Assembly (NCBI GenBank): GCA_028825045.1
Contig: JAPKAY010000012.1
Location: 1 to 64,000, forward strand
Source: Halioglobus sp.
GTDB taxonomy: Bacteria; Pseudomonadota; Gammaproteobacteria; Pseudomonadales; Halieaceae
Reading direction: 5' to 3'
Length of the DNA stretch: 64,000 nucleotides
Shown here one piece after another: positions 47,281 to 55,542 of the stretch. The translations under genes were made by a program, and so were the position numbers. The notes under the pieces are model-generated. The model did not search any database, was not told the DNA's origin, and was given only the letters and a program-made list of their open reading frames with translations. The first letter of the stretch is position 1; each line of letters begins with the position of its first letter.

Positions 47281-47844
47281 ATGTCCGAAACAGAAAATCA
47301 TGATGAGGAACAGCTTACCCCGCCCCCAGCTGAAGAGTTTGCCCTGGGTAAGGTTATCGAGCAGGCCAAACAGGTGATAACCGATCCCGCGGGGTTCTAC
47401 CGCGCAATGCCGCGGGAGGGCGGCTACCGGGAACCAGTGACCTTCACGCTGGTAATGGCGGCAATCGCTGGCGGCATCTTCGCGCTTCTATCTATCATTG
47501 GCCTCACCGGGGCCGGTTTTGGTGGCGTGGTGGCCATCATCGTGCTGCCCATCGCGCTGTTGATCGGAGGCTTCATTGCCGCGGCTGTGTTTTTCGTCAT
47601 CTGGAAACTGATGGGCTCAACGCAGGACTACCAGGCTGCCTATCGCTGTGTTGCCTACTCCTATGCAATCTTCCCCGTGGCCATACTAATCAGCGTGATT
47701 CCTTATGTGGGAGCCCTCGTGCGCACAGTGTGGGGCATCTGGTTGCTGGTGAATGCCAGTGTTGAAGTGCATGGCCGACAACAGCGTACGGCGTTGATAG
47801 TGTTCGGTATCCTGGGTGTGCTGCCGCTCTTAGGGTCTGGGTGA
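47281..47844 (+). CDS. Yip1-family integral membrane protein
   Basis: 187 residues from the ATG at 47281, preceded by GGAGGAA; the longer frame overlaps queC and is not used. A charged N-terminal 60 residues (AEEFALGKVIEQAKQVITDPAGFYRAMPREGGYREP) precedes about five hydrophobic segments. The VITDPAGFYRAM start and IWKLMGSTQDYQAAYRCVAYSYA segment are typical of bacterial Yip1-domain proteins. Function unknown; it may be co-transcribed with queC or stand alone. Confidence 0.8.
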   Translation: MSETENHDEEQLTPPPAEEFALGKVIEQAKQVITDPAGFYRAMPREGGYREPVTFTLVMAAIAGGIFALLSIIGLTGAGFGGVVAIIVLPIALLIGGFIAAAVFFVIWKLMGSTQDYQAAYRCVAYSYAIFPVAILISVIPYVGALVRTVWGIWLLVNASVEVHGRQQRTALIVFGILGVLPLLGSG

Positions 47845-47858
47845 GAGCGATGAAATCG

Positions 47859-47901
47859 ACCCCGAAAAGGCCGCTAGATCGGTGGGGCCTTACTTCGGGG
47901 T
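47859..47901. repeat. long hairpin after the Yip1 gene
   Basis: Arms ACCCCGAAAAGGCC (47859-47872) and GGCCTT-A-CTTCGGGGT (47886-47901) pair almost fully with a small bulge and a 13-nt loop. It starts 15 bp past the stop at 47844. There is no T-run, so it could be a weak terminator, an mRNA 3' stabiliser or a small repeat element. The rest of the gap to the tRNA gene (48104) has no gene. Confidence 0.5.
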
Positions 47902-48103
47902 ATTCAGAAGGAGGTGGAGGCTGCACAAGAATCATCGTCTGAATCTGCAAATTCAGAATAGCTCACGACGCCGTCGCTCGAAAGCGCATTAAGACTACGA
48001 GGGAGTGAGGGATTCTTCCGGGTTACAAGCTTCAGCCTGCTGATTCCCTTAGAAAAATGCCTTGAGTTTTCATTCGAAATCCGTACTATACCGGCTCCTT
48101 CTG

Positions 48104-48179
48104 GGGCCGTTAGCTCAGTTGGTAGAGCAGTTGGCTTTTAACCAATTGGTCGATGGTTCAAGTCCATCACGGCCCACCA
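48104..48179 (+). tRNA. tRNA-Lys (UUU)
   Basis: 76 nt including an encoded CCA. Acceptor stem GGGCCGT/ACGGCCC (7 bp), D-arm TAGCTCAGTTGGTAGAGC, anticodon arm TTGGCTTTTAACCAA with anticodon TTT, and TC loop GTTCAAGTC. Plus strand. No second tRNA follows. Confidence 0.97.
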
Positions 48180-48192
48180 TTTTCAAAGGATA

Positions 48193-48217
48193 CCCCGGTT
48201 AGCTTCCACTAACTGGG
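48193..48217 (+). terminator. weak terminator-like hairpin after tRNA-Lys
   Basis: CCCGGTTAG (48194-48202), a 6-nt loop, then CTAACTGGG (48209-48217), 9 pairs with one G-U. Followed by CGCGCTCTTTCC, which is only moderately T-rich. Confidence 0.4.
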
Positions 48218-48314
48218 CGCGCTCTTTCCGGCACCCCGCTTTGATGCATTAATGCAGGGTTGGTGATTTGATGAGCGATGCTGCGGAAAACTAGCTTCTC
48301 GCATGCATAAATCA

Positions 48315-48357
48315 CCGGCCCGCACTGCGATAAACCATTCAAAAGCGACCGGGCCGG
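48315..48357. repeat. inverted repeat downstream of the selenoprotein gene
   Basis: Exact arms CCGGCCCG (48315-48322) and CGGGCCGG (48350-48357) with a 27-nt spacer, about 100 bp past the selenoprotein stop on the minus strand. It might end that transcript, but no T-run follows on either side. Confidence 0.4.
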
Positions 48358-48460
48358 GTATGCAGATATTCTAAAGTAGATTCGCGATAACGCGTTTGAA
48401 TAACAGTTGCGCGAGCGGCTAATTCGACAGATTCACGCGTCAAAGTTCACACCATCGTCA

Positions 48461-49600
48461 TCAGGATTCAATATCCAGCGGACGATAATAGGCCTTACCC
48501 TGGTTTATATATTCCCCCATAAGCTTCAGAAAGCTTTCGCCGGCAGAACCCTCTTCGGTCAGCGTGAGGTTCTGGCGAATAAAATTAACACTATCAGGGT
48601 TCAACTCTCGTGCTTTTTGCCAGTAGTGCTCAGCTTTTTCACTGTGCCCGTGCTCGCGAAATAAATTGCCAAGTCGAAAAGCAGCATCTGCTGAAAGCTG
48701 TTCGGGAGTATGTTGGCGGATATTGCCGGTCACCGTCTCCGCAGATTGAACGTGCACGCTCTCTGGGCCTTTGGCAATCCAATCCTTTAACGCCGGCGAG
48801 TAAACGTCGGTGCCGAACGAGATCTTATGGTCACCATCGCCAATCTCATGCTGCTGGGAGTAGGTGCCTTCATCAATGCGGACGATCCTTCCTTCCTCGT
48901 CCACCCAGGCCGCAGACGGCACATTCACAAAGTTAAAGGCACTGCTAATGATGTGATCCGGATCAACTACCTGAATATAGGTAGCATTTGCCGCATCGAA
49001 AATCGGACCGGCAACCGCTTCGCCGCCAACGTCTTCTGCTGCACACAGGATTACAAAGTTGGGGTCGTTAATTTCTTCATAGATACGTTGCCACACGGGC
49101 ACGTCAAGAAAGCATCCTCACCAGGAGGACCATGTCACGATCAGGGCTTTTTTACCCTTCAGATCGGCCATGCACACAACCTGGCCTTCCCGGTCAGTGA
49201 CTTCAAAATCTGGCGCCATCGCATCGACCATCATGCGCTCACGCCTGGCGGGTATTTCAGAAAAACTCCAGACTCTGGAAGCTGTATCTGCTACGTAGGT
49301 TTGGCCGAGCAAATCTGCAAATGCGGTCAGGTCAAACCATTGTTCGCCACCGCGTTCGACGAGCAGGGATTTATCAATGGGGATGCACAGTTCGGCGTAA
49401 CAAACGCCCTCGGGCTTGAGTGTGAATCCGTTAATCTCAGGGAGGTGCTCCGGTCGGATCAACAGACCATCGCCTTCACCCACCTGACTCAGGGTTATAT
49501 TGCGCCCTTGGCACAATACGGTAGCGCTGCCCTCAGGATGAAGGGGCTTTTCTTCGAAGGGATGCCGAAGATCCGGGTATGCCATCATGGCGTCCGCCAT
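48461..49600 (-). CDS. redoxin (thioredoxin-fold) selenoprotein with in-frame UGA (Sec161) and TPR tail
   Basis: One continuous frame of 380 codons broken only by TGA at 49118-49120. Before it reads APDFEVTDREGQVVCMADL and KALIVTWSSW; after it G-C-FLDVPVWQRIYEEI. In TlpA/AhpC-type redoxins the residue after WSSW is the first redox cysteine, so UGA sits exactly at the catalytic position, giving U161-G-C163. The rest of the fold (FVILCAAED, the cis-proline VPSAAWVDEEGRIV) and a C-terminal TPR-like pair (AAFRLGNLFREHGHSEKAEHYWQKA) continue without error. A hairpin with the properties of a bacterial SECIS lies about 20 nt past the UGA. The ATG at 49600 has GAGGAG 7 nt before it. There is no signal peptide, so it is likely cytosolic. 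An unknown N-terminal domain of about 125 residues precedes the redoxin core. A plain nonsense mutation is the alternative. Confidence 0.8.
49085..49120 (-). promoter_or_regulatory. candidate bacterial SECIS element with its UGA codon
   Basis: Read on the minus strand after UGA (49118-49120): 13 nt, then stem ACGTGCC (49098-49104), loop CGTGT (49093-49097), and GGC-A-ACGT (49085-49092) with one bulged A. The loop starts 20 nt after the UGA and has G as its second base. Bacterial SECIS elements need a loop about 16-37 nt from UGA with G among the first two loop bases. It would recruit SelB and Sec-tRNA. Confidence 0.65.
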
Positions 49601-49747
49601 CGTCTTACTCCTCACTGAATATTAACTTATACTAACGCTATATCGATAGTAGAGGAACTCTTTCTGGCGATGGCGGACACCACTCGCCACTAAGGTAGGC
49701 CGGTGAGGTGTAAAAAATAAATGCATCCCCGTTATTTTATCTACCGC

Positions 49748-51261
49748 TCAGGGAAGGTTTTTCGCCAGGTTGGAGCGGGTCATCGTCATAAATTCACGCC
49801 GCGTGGTGGGCCCCATGGGTTCATTGAACACCCAGCGTCGTTTACCGAACTCCTCATCGAAATCCAGCTTGGCCATTCCCAGCGCTGAAGTATCTATTTG
49901 ATCACGCTGCTCGCAGGGGTCAATGCCATACATCCTGGCGGCGTTAAGACCCAGTATCTTGCGCTTGCGCTCCTCGGTGAGCGCCGGATACCCATACGTC
50001 TCCTAAAACTCGGTGGAAATTTCCAGCGCTAGCAGCGCCTCGATCTGTGGCTGAGGAGAGACAAACCAAATACACTCACTACCGAACAGCACATTGTCAT
50101 CACCAAAATGCTTGAGCAGCTTTCCGATCAGGTGCTGGGCGGCAACGGCATTGCTCATTACCGACGCCCAGGTCGAGCCCAGCTCTGCATAGAGATTCGA
50201 GCCCTTCCCAAGACCATTATCTTCCAGTGCGTTAATAACATTGTCGGTCCCGGCATCAAGCATGGGATCGTAGGGGCTGCCCACACCTCCGCGCGCTCCA
50301 GTGACGGGATTCACAAAACCCAGTCCCGAGTGGTACACGACAAAGTTTGCACTGGGATATGCTTTGGCAACAACGCCCATATCTCTGGCGTCATTAAAGA
50401 CATTATCAAAACCAATAAGCGGCGGCCCCTTATGCACACAGAAGGTCGTTACGCCTAACTCAATGCCCTTCTCAATAACAGGGATGCCTACGTCGGGATC
50501 ATCCATAAACCACCCCTGCCCTCCGGCAGGACGCCAGCCGGTATAGAGTTTCCATCCCCCGACAACGCCAAAGTTTTCTGCGATGTTCTGCATCTCATCG
50601 AGTTGCCACGGTAGGTTGGAGTTCGGCACGATATTGCAGTGATTGATCATGCGCTGCGTATGGTTGGCGGCGGCGTTGATCTGATCACGCTCTTGGGCCA
50701 TCACATCGTTCTCTATGATATTGCGCATACACCTTGCTCTATGTAGTCGCAGTTTTCCTGCGCATACCCCGATTGCACCGCCATGGTGACATCGCTCTCC
50801 ATGAAGATGTGCTGTACATACTTTTCGAACCCCAGGTAATCATTAGTGCTCTGACCAAGTTCACAAGTACCTCCGGGAAAAGCGAGTGGCAAGCCGTTGT
50901 AAAGGAGCGGGTTTCGGGTGCGATATTCCCCCGTGTCGTCCACGTGATGTGTTTGCATATCCAGAACAAAGTAGTCCTGGCCGTCGATTAGTCTGGCACC
51001 CTCTTCACAATCTCCTGACGTTTGGTAACCGCCATCATTACCTCCCCCATTGCTACAACCACTTATTGTGTTGATGACGCTCAGCGATGACATCATTCCC
51101 ATCGTACTGGCGAGAAACCCTCGTCGATCGGTGCCATGGTGATGACACTCATCATCCGATTTCCGGTAGATAGCCTCCTCAATCAGTTTGTCGCGCGCGG
51201 TTTGCTCATAGAGATACTCTCCATTGGAGTAGTTATGGATAAAGGGGATTGGCGTGCGCAT
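49748..51261 (-). pseudogene. Tat-exported amidohydrolase-2 family gene, frameshifted and with an amber codon
   Basis: Three pieces in order make one amidohydrolase. The first (from ATG 51261) begins RTPIPFIHNYSNGEYLYEQ, has a twin-arginine-like DRRGFLAST signal, then YFVLDMQTHHVDD. It runs out of frame near 50715-50760 (stop at 50713). The second continues in another frame: MRNIIENDVMAQERDQINA to GSECIWFVSPQPQIEALLALEISTEF, then TAG at 50003-50005. The third resumes in the same frame: ETYGYPALTEERKRKILGLNAARMYGID. The amber codon replaces an expected Gln or similar. The metal-binding Asp of the usual FGTDS motif is Glu here (FGSEC). Two independent lesions mean decay rather than recoding. 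Lies 147 bp upstream of the selenoprotein on the same strand. Confidence 0.85.
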
Positions 51262-51793
51262 TGGTATGTCGGGGTCGGACTTTTTGCATCGGGTCAACCA
51301 ATTGGCTTTTTTCACTTTTTGTCATACCTTCATTCTTTTTCTGCTCGTTAAATAGTATAGCCCCAACCCATAAATCAATGGAGGCAGATCAAATTTCCCG
51401 AAAAAATATGCCCCTACCGACTTTATTCGAAGTAGCCGTTAAAGCACGGTAGGGCACCTCAAAAGTAGGTCCGGTGCTCACATATTTCCACTTCAGTAAA
51501 TCGACTAGATACAAATTCGCCAACGAAACCCTACCGCTCACCTTAATAGGGGGTATTCCTTTTCAGTTTTCGACATGGTAGCGTACCCAAACTAACAACT
51601 AGTAGTCGTTAATTTGGCTCGCGAAGAACCACTATCGCTTTCTGTCAGGACGTGTAGGACCGGCGAGGATCGCCACCCCAAATTTGCGGCGTTGATTGCA
51701 GTATAAATCTCGGCTGACAGCCCTTGCTCTTCGCAGCAGACAGGGCCTCGCCGGATAAGTTCAAAATATGAGAAATAATCAAAGAGAGTGACT
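51262..51793. other. 532-bp intergenic region with CCCTACCG repeats
   Basis: No gene with a credible start and ribosome site was found. It holds three copies of an 8-mer: CCCTACCG at 51412-51419, its reverse complement CGGTAGGG at 51447-51454, and CCCTACCG again at 51529-51536. The first two could form a hairpin with 10-bp arms and one bulge. It separates the amidohydrolase pseudogene from the lipoprotein gene and should contain divergent promoters. Confidence 0.45.
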
Positions 51794-52786
51794 ATGTCAT
51801 TGATAATAAAGATATTTAAAGCATCGTTTTTCGTCCTGGCACTGTTCTGGCTTGCCGGTTGTGTGCAGTACAAAACCACGCCGGGTTATGCCAGGACGGG
51901 TGATTACATCGTATTGGGGCTGGGCGGCGTTGAACGCAATACCAACGGGGCGGCGGCGCTCAAGCCGAGCGACCTCACCATTACGCTGACCGATGCCAAT
52001 AGCGTGGACCATGAGCTGAGAGCGCGGTATGTATTCAAGTCCTATGTGGACTACGGTACGTGGATGAACTCCGGCATTCTCGATGGCAGCGAGGCGCTCT
52101 TTGGCCTGACCGATATGGTGCCTTTTGACGGTGGCTGGTTTGCGGTGGCTCCATTGACGTATCCCGGTCTTTATACATCTCCACTACCTTTAGCCGTTGG
52201 TCCGGCCATGGTTTCTGTCACATCGCCCAAGTTAACCAATATTGTCAGCTCAGCCGCAGAGGGTGACCTGAGCGCGATTCCGATTGATATCATTGCAGGC
52301 ATCTCGCCTCACGATAATGATTTTCAAGGACAGTTTTTCTCTTATGTCGACAGTGGCAGAAACTTTGTGATCGTACCCGGTGACCTGACTGGCATCACCG
52401 AAGTCGGTGGTGCTTTTCTGGTGATCAACTATAACGATGATAGTTTTTTCAATTCGGACGTAGAGCCGATGGTGGTGCCGTCAGATCATAACCCTTTTGT
52501 GCAGTTGAGCTACAACCATGTCGCCAATGGCGACGGTACGGGTACGCTGTATGTCTCACTGCTCAATCCCGCGGGTTTCAAAACGCTCGCAACTGCATCG
52601 CAGAATTCTTCATTGCTGTCGAGTCTAGCGGTGAAATTGATGTACTTCCCCGTTGGATTTGGTGTTGAAGTGGCAGCCGCCAAAGCCAGCTTTAGCGTTG
52701 ATGCCGCTAGTAGCTATTACATTGGTATGGATGGAGCCATTCTTTCGGGCATCACTCCTGTAATGACGCATATTGCAGATTTATAG
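51794..52786 (+). CDS. predicted lipoprotein of unknown function
   Basis: 330 residues from the ATG at 51794. A hydrophobic leader ends in the lipobox FWLAGC-VQYKTT, so the protein is probably anchored to the membrane by lipid. The remainder is rich in beta-strand-like segments (DYIVLGLGGVERNTNG, LTITLTDANSVDHELRARYVFKS), with no known motif, no further cysteines of note and no membrane segment. Its end overlaps by a few bases the longest reading of the next gene, which has its own start 125 bp later. An extracellular or surface role beside the dockerin-like protein is possible but unproven. Confidence 0.7.
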   Translation: MSLIIKIFKASFFVLALFWLAGCVQYKTTPGYARTGDYIVLGLGGVERNTNGAAALKPSDLTITLTDANSVDHELRARYVFKSYVDYGTWMNSGILDGSEALFGLTDMVPFDGGWFAVAPLTYPGLYTSPLPLAVGPAMVSVTSPKLTNIVSSAAEGDLSAIPIDIIAGISPHDNDFQGQFFSYVDSGRNFVIVPGDLTGITEVGGAFLVINYNDDSFFNSDVEPMVVPSDHNPFVQLSYNHVANGDGTGTLYVSLLNPAGFKTLATASQNSSLLSSLAVKLMYFPVGFGVEVAAAKASFSVDAASSYYIGMDGAILSGITPVMTHIADL

Positions 52787-52910
52787 GTCGTTCTCGTTAG
52801 GCCATCCTAAGCTAACGCCCCGACATGTAATGAATACCTTCAATAGTTCAGATTCGATATGTTCAACTGGCCAGCCAGTAAACCGAAACCATATGAGAGG
52901 AGCCTCCCCA

Positions 52911-54242
52911 GTGAGCGTTCAGTCCTTCAATCCATTTGTTCTTTTCTTTACCGCGGCGTGTCTGTTGTTTGGCACAGCGGCGCAGGCTGACGAATTCAGT
53001 GTAGCGCTATCGATTACAGTCTCTGGAGTGACTTCCGGTTCCGGGAGTGGTTCCGGTACCGCTTCGCTCGATACCAATACCGGCGTGCTCACCATGAATC
53101 TAAACTCGACGACCGTCACGGGGTTTACCGATACGTCGGTGGTGACTGTCGCGACCGTTACGGGCACCTACTCCACTGGCTCGCTCAGTTCGGTGAGTGG
53201 TAATAGTCAGCTTGTCAGCTGCACCAATAATGGTGGGCTGGTCAATGGTTGTAACAGTATCAACAGTGATTTTGGCGCTGACTTTTTAACTGACCCTATT
53301 ACCTTTGACCTGGCGTTTAATGGCCAAACGGTTTTCACTGTGACGGACAATAATTCTGGCGCAGTTATCGAACAAACGTTTACGCTTGTCGCTGGAGGTG
53401 CTCCGCCCCCCGGACCACCTGCCACTATTGACCTGACTTCCGGCGGCCCAACGCAATACACGTTTGACCCGGGTAACGGCCAACTCGTCACCCTGGTTAT
53501 TTCAGCAAACTCCGGCAGTGTCACACAGGGCAGCTCTGGCCTGGGTAACGATACGGGTTTCGCCGATGACGGCGCCATTGACAACTACGCTGTGGGTAGT
53601 TCCAGGGAGACGCTCACTTTCGCGTTCACTGAGCCCGTTGTGCTTGCTAGTGTGGCGCTGGATTTGTTCGAGCCTATAGCCACCAGTGAGAGAGCAGAAC
53701 TGTCTTTGGATGGCGGAAACGTGACGGTGATTGACGAAAACAACGCCAGTCGTACCGGTGGTGACTTGTCCAATTGGGAGTACATTGTGGGTGCTGAGGT
53801 GACATCATTTACATTGGGTTCGCCGGCTCGCAGTGGAATTATTGGTGATACAACCTTTCGCGCTAATTCACTGATCGTATCAGCGGTAGCCCCTGTAGAT
53901 AGCGATGGTGATGGATTGTTTGACGGGGTTGAAACGAACACCGGAATATTTGTCGATTCCGGCGACACCGGGTCAGACCCTGGAGATAATGATACCGATG
54001 ACGATGGCGTTTTAGATGGCGCTGAAGTACTCGCCGGTACTGACCCCAATGTTTCGCAACGACCCTGCGACGTGGATCCCGTTCCTGGGCTAAGCGTTGG
54101 TGATGTGCTGTTATTGCAGCGGCATCTCTCTGGCATTCAGGCGCTTTCCACCAACGCGCAGATCTTTTGTGATCTGGATTTAGACTCTAGTCCAAGCCTT
54201 GCCGACCTGCTGATGTTACAGCAGCTCCTGATTACGCCGTAG
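52911..54242 (+). CDS. secreted protein with thrombospondin type-3 and dockerin-like repeats
   Basis: 443 residues from GTG 52911, chosen because GAGGAG lies 8 nt before it and the product then starts with a clean signal peptide, MSVQSFNPFVLFFTAACLLF-GTAAQA. Two beta-rich regions follow (Ser/Thr/Gly-rich, about residues 27-150 and 165-325). At about 330-385 are calcium-binding TSP3-like units: DSDGDGLFDGVE, then DPGDNDTDDDGVLDGAEVLAGTDPN. The last 55 residues are dockerin-like: CDVDPVPGLSVGDVLLLQRHLSG and CDLDLDSSPSLADLLMLQQLL. It is secreted or surface-attached. Partner cohesins are not visible. Function unknown. Confidence 0.78.
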   Translation: MSVQSFNPFVLFFTAACLLFGTAAQADEFSVALSITVSGVTSGSGSGSGTASLDTNTGVLTMNLNSTTVTGFTDTSVVTVATVTGTYSTGSLSSVSGNSQLVSCTNNGGLVNGCNSINSDFGADFLTDPITFDLAFNGQTVFTVTDNNSGAVIEQTFTLVAGGAPPPGPPATIDLTSGGPTQYTFDPGNGQLVTLVISANSGSVTQGSSGLGNDTGFADDGAIDNYAVGSSRETLTFAFTEPVVLASVALDLFEPIATSERAELSLDGGNVTVIDENNASRTGGDLSNWEYIVGAEVTSFTLGSPARSGIIGDTTFRANSLIVSAVAPVDSDGDGLFDGVETNTGIFVDSGDTGSDPGDNDTDDDGVLDGAEVLAGTDPNVSQRPCDVDPVPGLSVGDVLLLQRHLSGIQALSTNAQIFCDLDLDSSPSLADLLMLQQLLITP

Positions 54243-54306
54243 TATCTGGTTGGCCCCCGGGATATCTACTTGGGGTCCGCCGCTGGAGCGCGGCAGAGCG
54301 CTGGTT

Positions 54307-55212
54307 CTAGGGCAGGTCAGCCGCCTGCATATGCTGCGTCATTTTCTGCAACAATTGCGGCAAAACAGCATCGGGAATATTGTGTCCCATGTCGTCATAG
54401 ATCACTAATTCTGAACCCTCGATCATCTCCGCCGTATGCACTCCGTGGGGCGGCGGCAATAAAGGGTCATCCGCCCCGTGGATTACCAGGGTGGGACTGG
54501 AAATAGACGAAACCTCGGTAGAGCGATCACCGGTTTTGAACACTGCCATCAGTTGCCGGCCCATGGCCTCCGGATAAAAACCGCGTGCCACCATGGCCGC
54601 TCTGCGTTCAGCGGCGCTGCCGTCGTCTGTCGCCGTTCCAAGCAGGGCTTTGGAGGCTTCTGCGGTGGGCGGCGGCAAGTGTGGCGCTCCGGTTGTGGAC
54701 ATGATGGATACCAAACTTCGAGTGCGGTCCGGGTAACCAGCAGCAATCACCTGCGCGATCATACCGCCCATGGATGCGCCAATAAAATGCGCGTCGGACA
54801 CGTTCAGTTCATCCATCAGCGCGACAGTATCTGCGGCCATATCGTTAAGGGTATAGGGGGCATCCACCTCCAAACCCACCTGGCGTTTCAGCAGCTGCAA
54901 CCAGATAGTGGGTTGACCCCATTCATCAAAACGCGTGCTGCTGCCGGTATCGCGATTATCCAACAAAATCACCCGATATCCCTCGGCTTCAATACCCTGC
55001 ACCATGGTATCCCCCCAGACGGTATGCGAGGCACCCAAGCCCATAATCATCACCACTGTCGGTAGCTCAGGCGACCCAATGCTGCGGTAAGCAATCGAAA
55101 TATTATTTGCCGGGGTGGTCAGTAGAGGTTGTTGGTCGATGTAGTCGCGGTGATACTCCCCCCGTGCTGCAAAAGTTGTAAACAGTAGGCAAATCAACAA
55201 GACGCGGGACAT
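54307..55212 (-). CDS. alpha/beta-hydrolase, exported
   Basis: 301 residues from ATG 55212; the longer reading starts at TTG and is not needed. Signal peptide MSRVLLICLLFTTFAARG. Alpha/beta-hydrolase core: oxyanion region VVMIMGLGASHTVWG, LLDNRDTGSSTRFD, nucleophile serine in FIGASMGGMIAQ, the acid in VIHGADDPLLPP, and the histidine in YDDMGHNIPD. Probable esterase or lipase-like enzyme in the periplasm or outside; the substrate is not predictable. Convergent with the dockerin-like gene. Confidence 0.88.
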   Translation of the reverse strand: MSRVLLICLLFTTFAARGEYHRDYIDQQPLLTTPANNISIAYRSIGSPELPTVVMIMGLGASHTVWGDTMVQGIEAEGYRVILLDNRDTGSSTRFDEWGQPTIWLQLLKRQVGLEVDAPYTLNDMAADTVALMDELNVSDAHFIGASMGGMIAQVIAAGYPDRTRSLVSIMSTTGAPHLPPPTAEASKALLGTATDDGSAAERRAAMVARGFYPEAMGRQLMAVFKTGDRSTEVSSISSPTLVIHGADDPLLPPPHGVHTAEMIEGSELVIYDDMGHNIPDAVLPQLLQKMTQHMQAADLP

Positions 55213-55542
55213 AGTGAGTTTCTCTGTCGGGAACGATAATCGCAAAATAACTGTGTACTAACTGTGTTGCAGACGAATATACGTGAGCGGCGTAGGTGGT
55301 GCCATAGTATTTGGAGAGGCATTTCAGGATGTTTTTCGGTCACGGTGGTGGCCCCTGCTTACAACTGCACATCCATCGTCGTTTTTTGCTCAGTAATCCC
55401 GCCCTGGATTCACTCTGGAGTGATGAACTTTCAGTGCCAGGCAGGAAGGATACGCGGGGGATCAGAGGAATCGCTGCGTGTTTGTGCGAAAAATATTTTC
55501 CAGAAGATGTGACGGGCTGCAATGTGTTCAGGAATCGAAGGT
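55213..55542. other. 330-bp intergenic region, nothing recognised
   Basis: Lies between the alpha/beta-hydrolase start and the end of the pilin-like gene, both minus strand. Overlapping plus-strand frames here lack convincing starts or recognisable products. It presumably holds the hydrolase promoter. Confidence 0.4.

Noticed and set aside
48407..49618. Plus-strand ORFs of 85-263 codons opposite the selenoprotein gene
   Set aside because: They mirror the coding bias of the minus-strand frame and match no family; the 263-codon one spans the UGA region only because it is antisense.
50003..50005. In-frame TAG of the amidohydrolase as a pyrrolysine codon
   Set aside because: The gene also has a frameshift about 700 bp upstream and an altered metal-binding residue, and no pyrrolysine machinery is visible. 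Simple decay explains it better.
54270..55065. Plus-strand ORFs opposite the alpha/beta-hydrolase gene
   Set aside because: Shadow frames of a clear exported hydrolase; no start site or known motif.
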